Shown: positions 25,101-33,699 of the stretch, piece by piece | Layout of the letters: every line of letters begins with the position of its first letter | Position numbering within the stretch: the stretch's first letter is position 1 | DNA from: Trissonchulus latispiculum | Taxonomy: Eukaryota > Nematoda > Enoplea > Enoplida > Ironidae | Direction of reading: 5' to 3' | NCBI GenBank assembly: GCA_030248195.1 | Contig: JASAND010008569.1 | Span: forward strand, 1-64,000 | Length of the DNA stretch: 64,000 nucleotides | The notes under the pieces: model-generated | The model's input: the letters and a program-made list of their open reading frames with translations, nothing else | Databases searched by the model: none | What the model was told of the DNA's origin: nothing | Program-made: the position numbers and the translations under genes

Positions 25101-28100
25101 AATTCACAAAACAGCGAATTTTCAAATTTTTCAAAGTATGGCATATGAACCATCAATCGAAAGCTCTCAGTGCAGGGATGAATTCTTCTCATACAACTAT
25201 GGCTCGGAAATGCTTCTTGTTTAAGTTAAGCGCCCTTAAATATTGTATTACATCGGGATGAACAGGGGTCTCGTTTCTTCGGAAAATCCTGTAACAAAGC
25301 TTCTGATCAGGCTTATCCGGCTTGAAACTGTTCGAAAATGGTTCTTATTAATGGTTTTTAAATGTGCATAACAAAATAAGCTAAATATATGAAGTTGATT
25401 TGCGCAAACTTGCTTCAGTTGTCTGCAGCACCCTCATTTTCGCTGATATTCAAATTGTACTCAATGAATGGCTCATAACTTACGGAGAACTGAACGAAAC
25501 AACTCAAAGTTAAAACTTGAAATGTACGACATATGTGGCTACATTATGTGTGAAAATGAGCGAAATCCGTGGCCTAAAAGTTTTTCCCAATGGACCCCCC
25601 TTAAGCCGACTTCACGCGATGGGGATTTTCATGGGGATTCCCCTGGAGAATCCCCCGGGGACACAACATTCGAAAGTTTTCCCAAAAATCTGCAGGGGAT
25701 CCCCATGGGGCTTTTCATGGGAATTCTGTTCACACGATGGGGACAATCCCCTGGGGATTTACTATAGATAGCGTGTTGTCTATGCTTTGTTATTACTAAT
25801 ACAAACGGAGTTACTGGATCCTCATAATTTGAGCAGTAATGATAACATCAATTAAAAATATTGTCATCATAAAAAATTATAAACAGTTTATATCAATTGG
25901 ATTTAGCTCGTGATAACTAAGGAAAAGCATATTTATAATTAGTCCATCGCTCAAATGATAGTTTTGAGAACGACTTTCTTTCTTTTTTGTTTAAAACAAA
26001 TCATCAAACCTGTTAAATTTGATTTACTGTACCAATTTTTCTTGTTGCATACAATATATTATTTCATATTTAGTCAAAGTACATTTAAGACTGTCTTGGC
26101 AATAATGTCAGCTGACTTTTGTTGCTTTCTGATTGGTTGATTCATGGGGATCCCCATAGAAAATTGCTCGGCGAGCAATCCGTCCCCATGGGGTTTTTCA
26201 TGGGGATCCCCATGGCCCATGGGGAAATCCCCTGGGAAATCCCACGAAAATCCCCACCGTGTGAAATCGGCTTTAGAATAGCTATCTGTTGTGTTTAAGC
26301 TGCCACCTTATCAGTTTTTCAATACGCTGCGCGCAATCCGAGCAGTCGATGTTGTCTGGTTGTGGACTCGGGACATTCCTTCACCCATGTTATTCCTTAC
26401 TTCAAGGGCCAGCCCATTAAAGAGGCAATGGTCAGGTACGTATGCCTTGCACTCCCACTGTCACTAGCATACATTTATCTCTGAAGTCACTTGATCTACT
26501 CTATCTTGGAAAGAAATCTTCCAGTATATGTATACTAGACCTGGACCAGAATCGTGTGGAGCCTGATCTAGGTTTTTAAAATTACCTTTTCGCAGTGGCG
26601 TAGGCAGTCAAATATTTCGGGGGCGCATCCAAAAATTTTTAGCATCTGCCCTGATTTTTCAAATTTGTTATTCGCTTGTTTCAGGCTTTTTCGGATCACT
26701 TATTAATGCGTATAAGTTATGACAACTAAACATGTTGAAATTTTCAAAGGTACATGTATATACATAAATTTATGTAGCAGGTGCGCAAGGGTATGGGAGG
26801 CAGAGCCACCCAGAAGCTGGAAAAATTTTGTGAATTTGCAATAAATGTCAAAATTAAAATGTTTAAAAATATTATCAAATCGCATAAATAACGATTGTGC
26901 CATTTGGAATTCCTGTAAAAATTCGCTTACTGAAACTATTTTTGGAAACAATATCTACAAACTTGTTAGATCATAAATGCGAAATGTTCGATCTTTAACT
27001 AAAAGAGGGTTTGGGGGCGGTAGCGAGGGTTTGGGGGCGGTAGCCCCCAGCTAAAAGCCAGACCTTTTTAGAATATGACAGGATTGAAACCAATTTTTCA
27101 CAGAAAGTTTTGTCAAAATTTCAGAAAATTTAGCCTTGACTTTTGATGTGCAAATACGTTTTTCCTGAGTTAGCTAATAAAATTTGTGCCCACCTCTCGA
27201 AAGTTTTTTAAAATTACCCCCGACAAGGCAAACTTTCCGGTGTGCAAATTTGTTTCTTGGGGAATCCCCCCTCTCTTGCCTACTCCCCTGCCGTTTGGTT
27301 CTAGTTCTTAAAAATTACCGTTTCGTTAGAACTAGGTATGTCTTGTTTTAGAGGAGAAACAGATAACTTTTAATTGTGAGCAAAGTAGGCATATAGACAT
27401 AATTTATTTGCCTTTATTTCAGAATTGATGTCGGTGGGAAGGCCCTCACAAATCATATGAAGGAAATAATCTCCTACAGGTGCTAAATTATTAGTTTTCA
27501 GGACTGGATTGCGCCTTGATGGCTTAATCGGCGCTAATGGTTTTGCGGGGGCCTCAGATGATTTTGAGTCACAACTTATTCGTCAATTTTCGTGGTGTAT
27601 TCTACAGCTGTCTTGGACTACCATCACATATAGAGCTTTAGCTTATCTTGCTAGATGTGTGTCGTTGCAGCGCGGTGTGGATTTGCAATTCTTGGTCCTT
27701 ACAGTTCGGGGCTTAAATTTAAACTTAGGCTAAAGCTTAGTTTTTCCACACTCTTTATTTGGTCTCTCATCGTGGAAGCCAGTAAAAACGCGCAACGTTT
27801 CAGCATAGCTGTATTCCCGCAGAAATACTTCCTTTGTATGTAAATAGATTACTTTGTTACATTTTTCATGTATCACCGTTTTAGACAGCTTCATGTACTG
27901 GACGAAACGTATGTGATAAATCAGTGTAAAGAGCTGGCTTGTTTTGTCTCACAAGATTTCATGGCAGACATGAAAAGGGCAAAACTTAAACGATCATGCA
28001 ATGAGATTGTCAGAGACTATGTCCTGCCTGACTTTGTCAACGTTCATCGTGGCGTTCTGAGGGAACCGGGCGGTGGAAAACCGTTGGCTGCTGCAACAGA

Positions 28101-31100
28101 AACAGAACAGGTATCCGTTGTCACTCCAGCTGTGTCATTATAATGTTTAGTCTGATGTGATACTGTCGGATTATCGGATCAACGCTGTTAAGGGGGGCTA
28201 CGAACGGATTAGCCCGACATCGTCGGAGAGAGCTACTTCCCCCCCCCAACGTTAGCCAACATATCAAAGTAAAAAAGTTTAGGGTAGGCAACAATCTATC
28301 TCATATACACAGTTTTTGGCAGGACGCCAAAGTACAAAATTTGGTTCGAAAAATGGGATTTTTCAAAAAGGTATTTTCAGCTCTGGTGGATTAACGGTTT
28401 AACAAATTCTGAAATTTTCAGCCATAATTGTTAACTGTTACTAGTACTAAATATTAAAAGTATTCCGGCTTTCGAGCATTGCTTCCTTCTTCAGCTATAG
28501 CAGCTCAAAGTTTGAAATTTGGCAACAAGTTACGATGTGACCGTGCGCTGTTTTCGATCTAATAAAATTGACAGCCCCTAGCCTAACTTGCTTTTTACCA
28601 AATATTAGCTTCTAATAGGGACAAACTGTTTGTAAGTTTCGAGGGCTTTGGTTTTCTGGTTAGTGTGCTATCAATTTTTTGTTAAGAAATAAACCTTATT
28701 TTTAGGCCTGAGAAGCTAAGCGCAGTAAAATGGGGTCAAAAATTTTTTGTTTTCGATTTTGCCGAGAAGGTGCTTATAGGGGTTATTTTACCTGCTGAAT
28801 CCTAATATGAAATCCGTTTTTCGATATGACGCTTCCTTCGTTCAGTATGCGCTTACAACTGTCTAGAGCTTTTTGGAGCGATCGCCATCCATACTTCGAG
28901 AAATCAATCTAGCATTTCTGAGCATTTGGAGCGAAGTTTACTGACCTAGCTTTCTGCACATCTTGGTACACTCACTGGCCTGTAATGCGCAAAGTTTCAG
29001 CCGATTCTGCCATAGTACTTTGGAGTATTGACTCACATCTTCGAAATGGCACCAAATAACACCGACATTATCGATAATGTAATCTACCACTGCAAACGGG
29101 GGGATTAACGAAATCACGTCATTTTTACAACAGTTAAGGCAGATACTTGGAGTAGTATTTGAAGCAAAGCGGGGTTCATTTGGTAAACCACAGCTCATTA
29201 GACGTTTGTTAACCTCCACCCGTATAGACCTACAGCGCCCAATTTTTCCCACTTTGATTGTATCTCACAGAAAAGTATACATTGATCTAAGGACTGTTTT
29301 GCACGATATCAAAGCGCTACGTATATGTCAAAACTATTTCTGGGAAATTTGGGTACCGTACCTTGCGCATAGCGATCAGGGCGAGTCGAAGTTTGAGTAC
29401 GTGTCATGTCGAGCTTTGGACCCACAACACCAACTTCTGATGGCTCCACTGGACGCTACGCTGCATGGAATTATTTCAAACTTTAAACTATTTTACACTA
29501 AACCTAATACTATTATGTGGTAAAAGACTAACTAGCTGTTCCAACATCGAACTTTTAGTGAAATTCGTAGCCCCCCTCCGCTTAATTTGCAATGGAGATC
29601 GGTGAAATTAGGAAGTTGGAGAAATTAATTTGCTTGCTGATTCAGCGCAATCCGTGTTCAACACTTTATTACTGCACCTTCATGCCGTTGTTTTGCTGAA
29701 GTGATCAGTAGGCAGTCTGCAGTTCCAGAATAATTAGCGGTCACGTCTAGATAATTATATAATATTTCAGGTAATTCGGTTGGGTAATGAACGTTTTACG
29801 GTTCCAGAAATATTGTTTCATCCTTCAGATATTGGCCTAAATCAGATGGGCATCAGTGAAGCCTTGCTGCATGTCACCAATGAATGCCCTTCTGGTTCGT
29901 GAAAGCCTTGATTGCAGATTTGCCGTTCAATTTGTTTGCTCTGTTCAATCAATGCGCTGTTCAATCTGTTTCTACCGTTAGTAACTGTATGCTGTTGTGT
30001 ATACTAACCAGTTTTTTGCTCAAAAACCGCGTGTAATTATATCCACACCTTTTTCTGGAAAATAGCAAAAACGTTTGGCGAACGTTACCCCAAAATTTTG
30101 GACAAATTTTGCCAAATGGTTGGCACTTTTTCCAATTCGTATTCATTTGTTTCCACATATTTATCGTTGCTGGGGGGCTTTGCCCCCCCCCAGAACCCCC
30201 TTTTGCACGAATATATACTTTTTATTTTTGGGATTATTTAAGGATTAGTTACATATTATTATTGGTTACAGTTATAATTGTCCGTGCATGAACTAAAACA
30301 CCAAAATGCACACTAAAAACGTTTCACCAAATATTTCAGTTTTTGAAGCAAAATTTGCTGGTTTCTTGCAAAGTTTTGTGCTACATGAGGCCTTTCGAAA
30401 GCACTGGCGCCTTCGGCACACTGCTGTTTTCCTTCGTTCTTTCTATCAAGTCAAACCCAATAAATGCAGGTCATCGTTGTAACTGCTCAATTTTTTAATT
30501 TTTTCGATCTGATTTGCTGAGACTTCTCCAAATTTTGCAGTAAATTAGAGTTTTAAGTTTCTTATAAAGAAGAGGCCTCTAAAGTACATCGGAATAATTT
30601 TGTTACCAATAAAATTATATACATGTAATAAACAAAACGCGAGTAAATTAGGAATTTTTAGGTAATAGTTACACTTTTCTGAAAAATAGCAAAAACTTTG
30701 GGGTGGTGTGCAACTTTACACGGCCACAAAAACACTGATACTAACTGTATGCTGCAACTGATCATAATAAAAATAAACAAAGTCGCTTGTAGATGTGTGC
30801 ATTTGATAAAGGTTATGAGAAAAGAAGGAAAGTTGTGTTCATTAAGAATTAGATAAACTAATTTGGCTCATGATACTCTAGTTGTTTTTTATGGTGGAAG
30901 AGTTAGCTCAATGTTGACGCCATTCTTAAGGTCGCACTTCCCTTACATTCAGTCCACTTTGGAAACCTATAACTTACTCAATATTGAGAGCTATGAATTG
31001 AGTGACATATCAAAATGAAGCTCTACATCTTCTGCGTCGTTTGGTCTCATTGAAACGTGTCTACCTAGTTTGGAGTTTTCGCAAACTTACCAAACGCAGC

Positions 31101-32394
31101 CACAATTTTTGACCAAAATTTTTTCTGAAAAAATTTAAAGCAACAAGAAAATGGTCGTATCCAATGTGTTTAAGAGATAATTTGCCAGGGACGGTTTTTT
31201 GATTTTGTCAAAATATCATTTCAGTATGCAGAAATTGAGCATTTTCCGAAAATTTGGCATTTTTTCCAACTTTGAAAAATCATTGCTCTTGATTGGAGGC
31301 TGATAAAGAGAAAAACAAAAAACCGCCCCGGGCAAATTGTCTAAACATACTGTGTGCAAAATATCTTTTAGATCCACCCATTGGTTTTGGAGCAATCTTC
31401 GGTCAAAAAATTTTGGCCGCAATTTGACGAAATCAGTTATTCGACCAGAACTTTAGACTCATTCCGTGTACAGGGCTCTAATTAACCTAATTTGTGCCTC
31501 TTTCGAAGCTCTTTCATTTGAGTATAAACTTGTCTACGCTTGTAGTGTACACTGGCTCCAATTCGACAAAACCTGTTTTCAGCAAGATCGTGTCAAAAAT
31601 AACCAAATTGCGAGCAAAAATTGATCAAAAATTCACTGCTCAAAAACGATAAGAGCTAGAGACTTATGTCTAAAAGCAAACTTGTAGAGCACATAATAAG
31701 CTTTAAAATGATTATAGTCGCTGGGAATAATTTTCTATATATAGTTCTAGAACTTCAAATTTCTGTTTCTCACTGTACATAAATGTTATGAAGCTCGCGT
31801 TTTTGCAGGACGTTTATTATCATTACCGATGTATTTTCTAAAAATTTGAATGAAATCGGGCAATAATTGCACTTTCTGTAACTATATCTGCACGTAAGGG
31901 GAGCACAACCTTAAGATATATACGCTTTGCCTTTTTTACGAGTTTTTATAATTTTTTAGTGCTTCAGCCACATTTGTTAAGCAACATTCTTCTAACGGGA
32001 GGCAGCTGCAGATTTTCCGGTTTTAATAGTCGCGTGTAAGTTTAAAGCGGAATGAATCTGATATATTTAGATAAAGCGCCTATTCCCTTGCAGTCTTATT
32101 CTAATTACTTTACCTGAGTAGTTAAGTTTTGATGAATGCCACCGGGGCCAAATTTTTGGGTGGGGAATTATACCAAAGATGTGCTTATGCTAAAAAAGTT
32201 GATTTACTCAGAAACTTGTTTTTACCGAATCACAGCTAAGTTGTTTTAAAAACCTCAGGCTAAGCTTAAATTCGTTCTGACCTATATATTTGCCAGAGTA
32301 AAGTCGAGGATGCCATGAGCATCCATTTTGGGGAACGGTGTTTATGCAGGCCAAGTAAAATAATCAAAAAGAGACTGGTATTAATGTCCCAATA

Positions 32395-32438
<44 letters not shown>

Positions 32439-33335
32439 CGTGCGCGCACGTACTTCTTTTGACACTTTACGCCCACATTTAATTCACAGCTGTGCTCGCT
32501 GCTGCTGTTGATGCTAAGGAATAAATCAAGATAGTGTGAAGCACTCGACGGGAAATTTGTATAGGTTCTGTTGACCTATGCCTGGATTTTTCTGTGCTTA
32601 AATTTTTTAGACTGAGTGATGTCAGAGCTTTGTCCAATGCATCTGTTGATGTGAATGTTACAATCTCTGAGAGGTTTGCAATTTGTTTGCAGTTAACAGG
32701 TTTCAGAAATCTAAATTTGGTTTACGTTTGAACTTGGGATGCACCGGGGCTGCCCCTGGCTCCGGCATCGGTTGTCTGGTCTGTTGAGCTCCGCTGAGTC
32801 GTGAACTCAGCTATCTTCATACGTTTTTACCCGATTTTTATGCCTGCTTAAACTTTTTAGACATTGAGCGACTTCGTGCCTCTAAGGTCCCGGCCCCAGA
32901 GAATCTCACCGAGGCCGTGTGCTAGCCCCGGCTCCGGTATTGGCGGCCCCGCTGCATCTCTAGTTAGAGCGGAAACATGTATTATTGTAAACTAAGTGAA
33001 TAATATGTGTATAAATTAAGCGTTAAGCGTGTAAAGGTTTAGCTGTATTGAGATATTGCAACCAGCAAGGACGTTTGCATCGCAGTGACTTGGAAGTTTC
33101 CCAAAAAATTGGCTGTTCAGGCCAGTTTGTTTACAATTTTTCATTTGAAAATTACATACATTACCATTGCGCATTCGTGTCTTATCGTATTATCCATTGT
33201 TTTAGTCCAGAATGTTATGCGTGGGAAGGAGGTCGTCTTTTAACGACTTCACCTTATTTTGATGACATGGTCGTGACAAGGAAGGAGTATCTGGAGCACG
33301 GGCATCGAATTTGTCAACAACGCTTTGTTATATAG
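7040..33335 (+). CDS. ACTR6: Actin-related protein 6 (ARP6), 5'-incomplete, 9 exons
   Basis: ARP6 is the nuclear actin-related subunit of the SWR1/SRCAP remodelling complex, which exchanges H2A for H2A.Z. Exons: 7040-7108, 22690-22813, 26300-26435, 27423-27479, 27885-28110, 29771-29894, 31960-32035, 32611-32673, 33206-33335. All introns are GT-AG with matching phases, and the joined frame of 1005 nt (334 codons plus stop) has no internal stop. Diagnostic stretches in order: GHLVNWDVQRKVWDW, LTEPYLDFSSVQETLDEI, VVDSGHSFTHVIPYF, NHMKEIISYRQLHV, NERFTVPEILFHPSDIG, NILLTGG and YAWEGGRLL. These follow ARP6 rather than conventional actin. The family protein is about 396 residues (from memory), so about 62 N-terminal residues are missing. 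No exon for them was recognised between 1 and 7039; they are probably upstream. Introns range from 0.4 to 15.6 kb and are full of repeats. The exons are undamaged, so the gene is probably functional. Confidence 0.93.
7137..7472. mobile_element. G-run MITE in ACTR6 intron
   Basis: The ends CCTGGCTTTTTCCTAGG and CCTGTAGGAAAAAGCCAGG are inverted copies. The interior carries TCTGGGGGGC repeats and a poly-G run next to the right end. It starts about 30 bp after the first recognised ACTR6 exon. Confidence 0.6.
7473..9330. other. No recognised gene; one unexplained 113-codon frame
   Basis: Intron sequence. The only long frame (8212-8553, plus strand) lies in a locally GC-richer patch and encodes a basic stretch FLKRRRRHPSCRRQG. 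I recognise no family on either strand, and it may be a decayed insertion. Confidence 0.3.
9340..10056 (-). mobile_element. TTAA-flanked repeat family, copy 1
   Basis: The right end reads GGATACCACCACC followed by TTAA (10057-10060). Just inside it are AAAATCACCACAAAAGCACT and AACTCCCAAAATTGCGAAAG, matching the inverted copy at 60575. The left boundary is approximate. No transposase frame. Confidence 0.6.
10108..10402. mobile_element. G/C-run MITE
   Basis: The ends CTGGACTTTTTTACTGGGG and GCCTAGAAAAAGCCCAG are inverted relatives. The short repeat ACTAA flanks both sides. The interior is made of C runs alternating with CCCACTC and CTTTTTTG words, like the fragment at 15273. Confidence 0.5.
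10404..11280. repeat. Foldback with a 52-bp tandem array in one arm
   Basis: The left arm (10404-10475, ACTAAAATAATCGAAACCAG onward) is the reverse complement of 11036-11112. The right arm continues as a tandem array of the end segment: ATTCCCTATTCGG-type units recur at about 11068, 11121, 11173 and 11225 (52-53 bp period). The left arm has only one unit. Confidence 0.75.
10617..10952 (-). pseudogene. Possible LTR-retrotransposon gag fragment
   Basis: A 111-codon minus-strand frame includes SRKPGQEYSEYVRNL, resembling the R-x-PGES-x-x-EYV-x-x-L core of Gypsy-type Gag proteins. No zinc knuckle, protease or reverse transcriptase is nearby, and it sits inside the loop of the foldback. The assignment rests on one short motif. 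Confidence 0.25.
11730..13167. mobile_element. 1.4-kb CAGGGTTTTTTT-ended element in an AT microsatellite
   Basis: It starts CAGGGTTTTTTTTC and ends AAAAAAAAACCCTG, with ATATATAT on both sides. The duplication cannot be distinguished from the surrounding (AT)n. The interior holds repeated blocks of the GGGGGCGGAGCCCCC hairpin followed by AGAAGTTGAGAAA (near 11955, 12235, 12590 and, weaker, 12965), about 270-380 bp apart. Both ends carry repeated TGTGTAAAT words. Confidence 0.7.
13168..15100. other. No recognised gene
   Basis: AT-rich intron sequence with a short (TA)n tract at 13168-13190. Short frames without recognisable content. Confidence 0.4.
15101..15272. repeat. Hairpin-headed 170-bp repeat, copy 1
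   Basis: It begins with an imperfect hairpin around GGGGCGCTGACGCGCC, then GGCGTCTGCGCGGCCCTCTG and GTGCCAGCTAATTAGAGGTC, ending CAAGTACCACCATACTTTT. It is a direct repeat of 17290-17459 at high identity. Confidence 0.75.
15273..15458. mobile_element. G/C-run MITE fragment, interrupted
   Basis: It starts CTGGGCTTTTTGTAGTGGGG like other G-run elements and contains CCCACTTTTTTGGGCTCCC, as at 10190. Its right half is displaced by the hAT-like insertion at 15467, and no right end was found. Confidence 0.45.
15467..16637. mobile_element. hAT-like element with GGACCCG-type subterminal motifs
   Basis: The ends CAGAGTTGGCTCCGGGTCC and GGACCCGGCGCCAACTCTG are inverted. CTTTTAAG is duplicated exactly on both sides (15459-15466, 16638-16645), the 8-bp hallmark of hAT insertions. 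Next to each end are clusters of GGACCCG and its complement. No transposase frame, so non-autonomous. Confidence 0.85.
15527..15893. mobile_element. Nested hAT-like MITE with TCTCGG arrays
   Basis: It starts CAGGGTTGGGAG and ends CGCCCAACCCTG, and TAGGCCGG is duplicated exactly (15519-15526, 15894-15901). It lies within the subterminal region of the 15467 element. Both halves consist largely of (TCTCGG)n plus CCCAAAAGCCGA-type spacers. Long frames here are artefacts of the hexamer array. Confidence 0.85.
16638..17289. other. Low-complexity intron sequence
   Basis: Contains AAATTCGC-rich and TTTTTTCC-rich tracts (16690-16870) and a CATGTTTTTT / AAAACATGG pair near 17103-17157. The 119-codon frame at 16876-17235 has no recognisable domain. 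Confidence 0.35.
17290..17459. repeat. Hairpin-headed 170-bp repeat, copy 2
   Basis: It starts with a perfect 15-bp-arm hairpin (ATTATGTAGGGGCGC, loop GATA, inverse) followed by the body shared with 15101-15272. Together the two copies bracket about 2.0 kb of nested insertions. Confidence 0.75.
17975..19000. repeat. 145-bp satellite array, about 7 units
   Basis: The anchor TAGTAAAT recurs at 17975, 18130, 18275, 18420, 18565, 18710, 18855 and 18997. The five central periods are exactly 145 bp, and the end periods are 155 and 142. Inner units are nearly identical and the end units diverged. Each inner unit carries two dyads of form TGACCAGTGGTCA, 33 bp apart. Confidence 0.92.
19240..20131. 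mobile_element. Foldback element with 185-bp inverted arms
   Basis: The arms 19240-19424 and 19946-20131 are near-identical inverted copies. Terminal ACAAGTAATAAAAATGCTCC is followed by an internal palindrome CTCCGGAG, and inner ends read CACAGCTTCGCCGAGCAACC. The 520-bp loop has no recognisable gene. Confidence 0.8.
20963..21370 (+). pseudogene. C-terminal fragment of a non-LTR retrotransposon polyprotein
   Basis: The open frame carries the region downstream of the reverse-transcriptase domain in Jockey/CR1-type LINEs: VQRRFTRLIMRN, the YSDRINFF..ESLQQRRVYRD helix, VYKVLHGLID, TRGHSYKLRLP and HTWNNLP, ending in a stop at 21368-21370. The reverse transcriptase core is absent, typical of a 5'-truncated insertion. 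The 3' flank is TAA/TA-rich. It lies in the ACTR6 intron, same strand. Confidence 0.8.
21497..21767. mobile_element. hAT-like MITE with GCGTAGCCAG ends
   Basis: The ends GACTAGCGTAGCCAG and CTGGCTACGCGGCTG are inverted. They are flanked by ATGTTACA and GTGTTACA, a probable 8-bp duplication with one change. Both subterminal parts are G- or C-rich. Confidence 0.65.
21779..22402. mobile_element. Foldback of nested palindromes (TATCAAGAGT family)
   Basis: Outer ends TATCAAGAGT / ACTCTTGATA enclose successive inverted blocks: GGCCGAAATCTCGGGGGG, GTTAACACAGTTAACCATG, ACCTTATGTCAAAATTACG, GAGATCTCGGGGG and GCTTAACGTTGTTAAGC. The fold closes on an inner loop near 22080-22110. ATTGG/CCAAT words and TGTTTATATGCGTT occur in each sub-block. 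A half copy is at 45785-45890. Confidence 0.8.
22690..22813 (+). CDS. ACTR6: ACTR6 exon: LTEPYLDF block
   Basis: 124 nt, entering in phase 0 after CTTTAG. It encodes the actin-fold segment with LTEPYLDFSSVQETLDEI and FEFGGLFRIN. The donor was placed at GTACGT (22814) because it leaves phase 1, matching the next exon. A stronger-looking GTAAGT four bases later (22818) would shift the frame. Confidence 0.9.
22966..23341. mobile_element. hAT-like MITE with CCGGATAT subterminal motifs
   Basis: It starts TAGTGATGTGCGCCGGATAT and ends in the inverse of TAGTGAGGGGCACTGGATAT. Flanks GAGAAAAC and GTAAAAAC resemble an aged 8-bp duplication. GGATAT/ATATCC words cluster at both ends. It lies 150 bp beyond an ACTR6 exon. 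Confidence 0.65.
23400..25600. other. No recognised gene; G-run fragments
   Basis: ACTR6 intron. G/C-run patches at 23920-23990, 24290-24330 and 24560-24605 resemble interiors of the G-run MITEs, but paired ends were not found. The 95-codon frame at 24861 shows no family resemblance. Confidence 0.35.
25604..26272. mobile_element. PIF/Harbinger-like MITE with CATGGGGATCC words
   Basis: The ends AGCCGACTTCACGCGATGGG and the inverse of AGCCGATTTCACACGGTGGG match over about 27 bp. TTA is duplicated on both sides, the 3-bp target of PIF/Harbinger. Subterminal parts are built from overlapping CCCCATGGGG and GGGGATTCCCC palindromes. It ends 27 bp before an ACTR6 exon. Confidence 0.8.
26300..26435 (+). 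CDS. ACTR6: ACTR6 exon: CCLVVDSGHSFTHV block
   Basis: 136 nt, phase 1 in, phase 2 out. It encodes the phosphate-binding DSG loop region of the actin fold (CCLVVDSGHSFTHVIPYF). The acceptor TTTAAG is placed by the reading frame: an in-frame TAA sits just upstream, and the next AG downstream would shorten a conserved stretch. A PIF/Harbinger-like element ends 27 bp before the exon. Confidence 0.9.
26593..27290. mobile_element. hAT-like element with CAGTGGCGTAGGCAG end
   Basis: The ends CAGTGGCGTAGGCAG and CTTGCCTACTCCCCTG are inverted relatives. Flanks CCTTTTCG and CCGTTTGG look like a diverged 8-bp duplication. The interior holds GGGGGCGGTAGCCCCC-type hairpins and a segment related to the repeats inside the 11730 element. 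Confidence 0.65.
27423..27479 (+). CDS. ACTR6: ACTR6 exon: IDVGGKALTNHMKEI
   Basis: 57 nt, phase 2 in and out, between TATTTCAG and AG|GTGCTA. It encodes IDVGGKALTNHMKEIISY, the GG(K)xLT-type actin-family motif. A hAT-like element ends about 130 bp upstream. Confidence 0.92.
27885..28110 (+). CDS. ACTR6: ACTR6 exon: central region
   Basis: 226 nt, phase 2 in, phase 0 out, between CCGTTTTAG and ACAG|GTATCC. It encodes RQLHVLDETYVINQCKE, then CFVSQDFMADM and DYVLPDFVNVHRG, the ARP6-specific middle segment. It is the longest exon found. Confidence 0.92.
28192..29581. mobile_element. TTAA-flanked element in ACTR6 intron
   Basis: GGGGGGCTACGAA at the left and TTCGTAGCCCCCC at the right are inverted, with TTAA just outside each (28188-28191, 29582-29585; five extra bases on the right). 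TTAA targets suggest a piggyBac-type origin. The two overlapping frames of about 105 codons (28938-29252 minus, 29206-29523 plus) match no family I recognise. Confidence 0.6.
29771..29894 (+). CDS. ACTR6: ACTR6 exon: NERFTVPEILFHPSDIG
   Basis: 124 nt, phase 0 in, phase 1 out, between AATATTTCAG and TTCTG|GTTCGT. It encodes IRLGNERFTVPEILFHPSDI and MGISEALLHV, the most strongly conserved actin-family C-terminal signature. The donor GTTCGT is weak but is fixed by the following exon. Confidence 0.92.
30009..30737. mobile_element. hAT-like MITE with CAGTTTTTTGC end
   Basis: It starts CAGTTTTTTGC and ends CAAAAACACTG. ATACTAAC is duplicated exactly on both sides (30001-30008, 30738-30745). CTGGAAAATAGCAAAAAC near the left end recurs as CTGAAAAATAGCAAAAAC near the right, in direct orientation. 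A GGGGGGC hairpin sits near 30175. Confidence 0.8.
30925..31890. repeat. Dispersed repeat, long copy
   Basis: Shares three collinear blocks with 41345-41745: GAAACCTATAACTTACTCAA, GCAGAAATTGAGCATTTTC, and GCAGGACGTTTATTATCATT / CCGATGTATTTTCT. The other copy lacks a central part. Family and boundaries unknown; no coding frame. Confidence 0.6.
31960..32035 (+). CDS. ACTR6: ACTR6 exon: LLTGGSCRFSGF
   Basis: 76 nt, phase 1 in, phase 2 out. It encodes QPHLLSNILLTGGSCRFSGF, containing the TGG nucleotide-contact motif of actin folds. The donor is GTGTAAG. Confidence 0.9.
32391..32439. repeat. (ATT)n microsatellite
   Basis: About 15 uninterrupted ATT units inside an ACTR6 intron. Confidence 0.95.
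32611..32673 (+). CDS. ACTR6: ACTR6 exon: VLSDVRALSNASVDV
   Basis: 63 nt, phase 2 in and out. It encodes VLSDVRALSNASVDVNVTIS and corresponds to the less conserved stretch before the YAWEGG motif. Assignment rests on position, phase and moderate similarity. A similar but frame-broken stretch sits about 260 bp downstream. Confidence 0.8.
33206..33335 (+). CDS. ACTR6: ACTR6 terminal exon
   Basis: 130 nt, phase 2 in, ending with TAG at 33333-33335. It encodes ECYAWEGGRLLTTSPYFDDM and VVTRKEYLEHGHRICQQRF, then VI and stop, at the family's usual C-terminal position. Confidence 0.93.
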
Positions 33336-33693
33336 GCTGACGTCTCTGGTAGTCCGTATTTGGTAACTGTTCCCATGCCTTTTCCGTATTGGATCCTTGA
33401 AACCTGTCCATCTCGCTATTTTGCTGTTTGAATCTCGAGTATGAAGAAATTGTTTCGGGATCTGCAATTTCTTCTGAATCAGGTCATGTCAGTCAGCCCT
33501 AACAACGCAAGCATTAGGCCTTTGGCACAGGTTACCCGCACCCGCATTTGTGAACATTGCCGCTAACATGAACATTGAAAACTGCCAAACACAAAAGAGT
33601 ATTACTCGGCTTGTCTCGTCTCTGCTTTGAGAAGCTCGTTCTTTGTGCTCGTGCTGTATGTACTGATGTTAAATTATGTTGTTGTTCTGCTAT

Positions 33694-33699
33694 AATAAA
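33694..33699 (+). promoter_or_regulatory. ACTR6: Candidate polyadenylation signal of ACTR6
   Basis: AATAAA lies 359 bases after the stop codon and is the clearest polyadenylation hexamer in the 3' flank. The stretch 33336-33693 is then the likely 3' UTR. Placement is inferred. Confidence 0.5.

Noticed and set aside
29206..29523. 105-codon plus-strand frame inside the TTAA-flanked element
   Set aside because: No transposase motif recognised, and it lies across from another open frame of similar length, suggesting chance.
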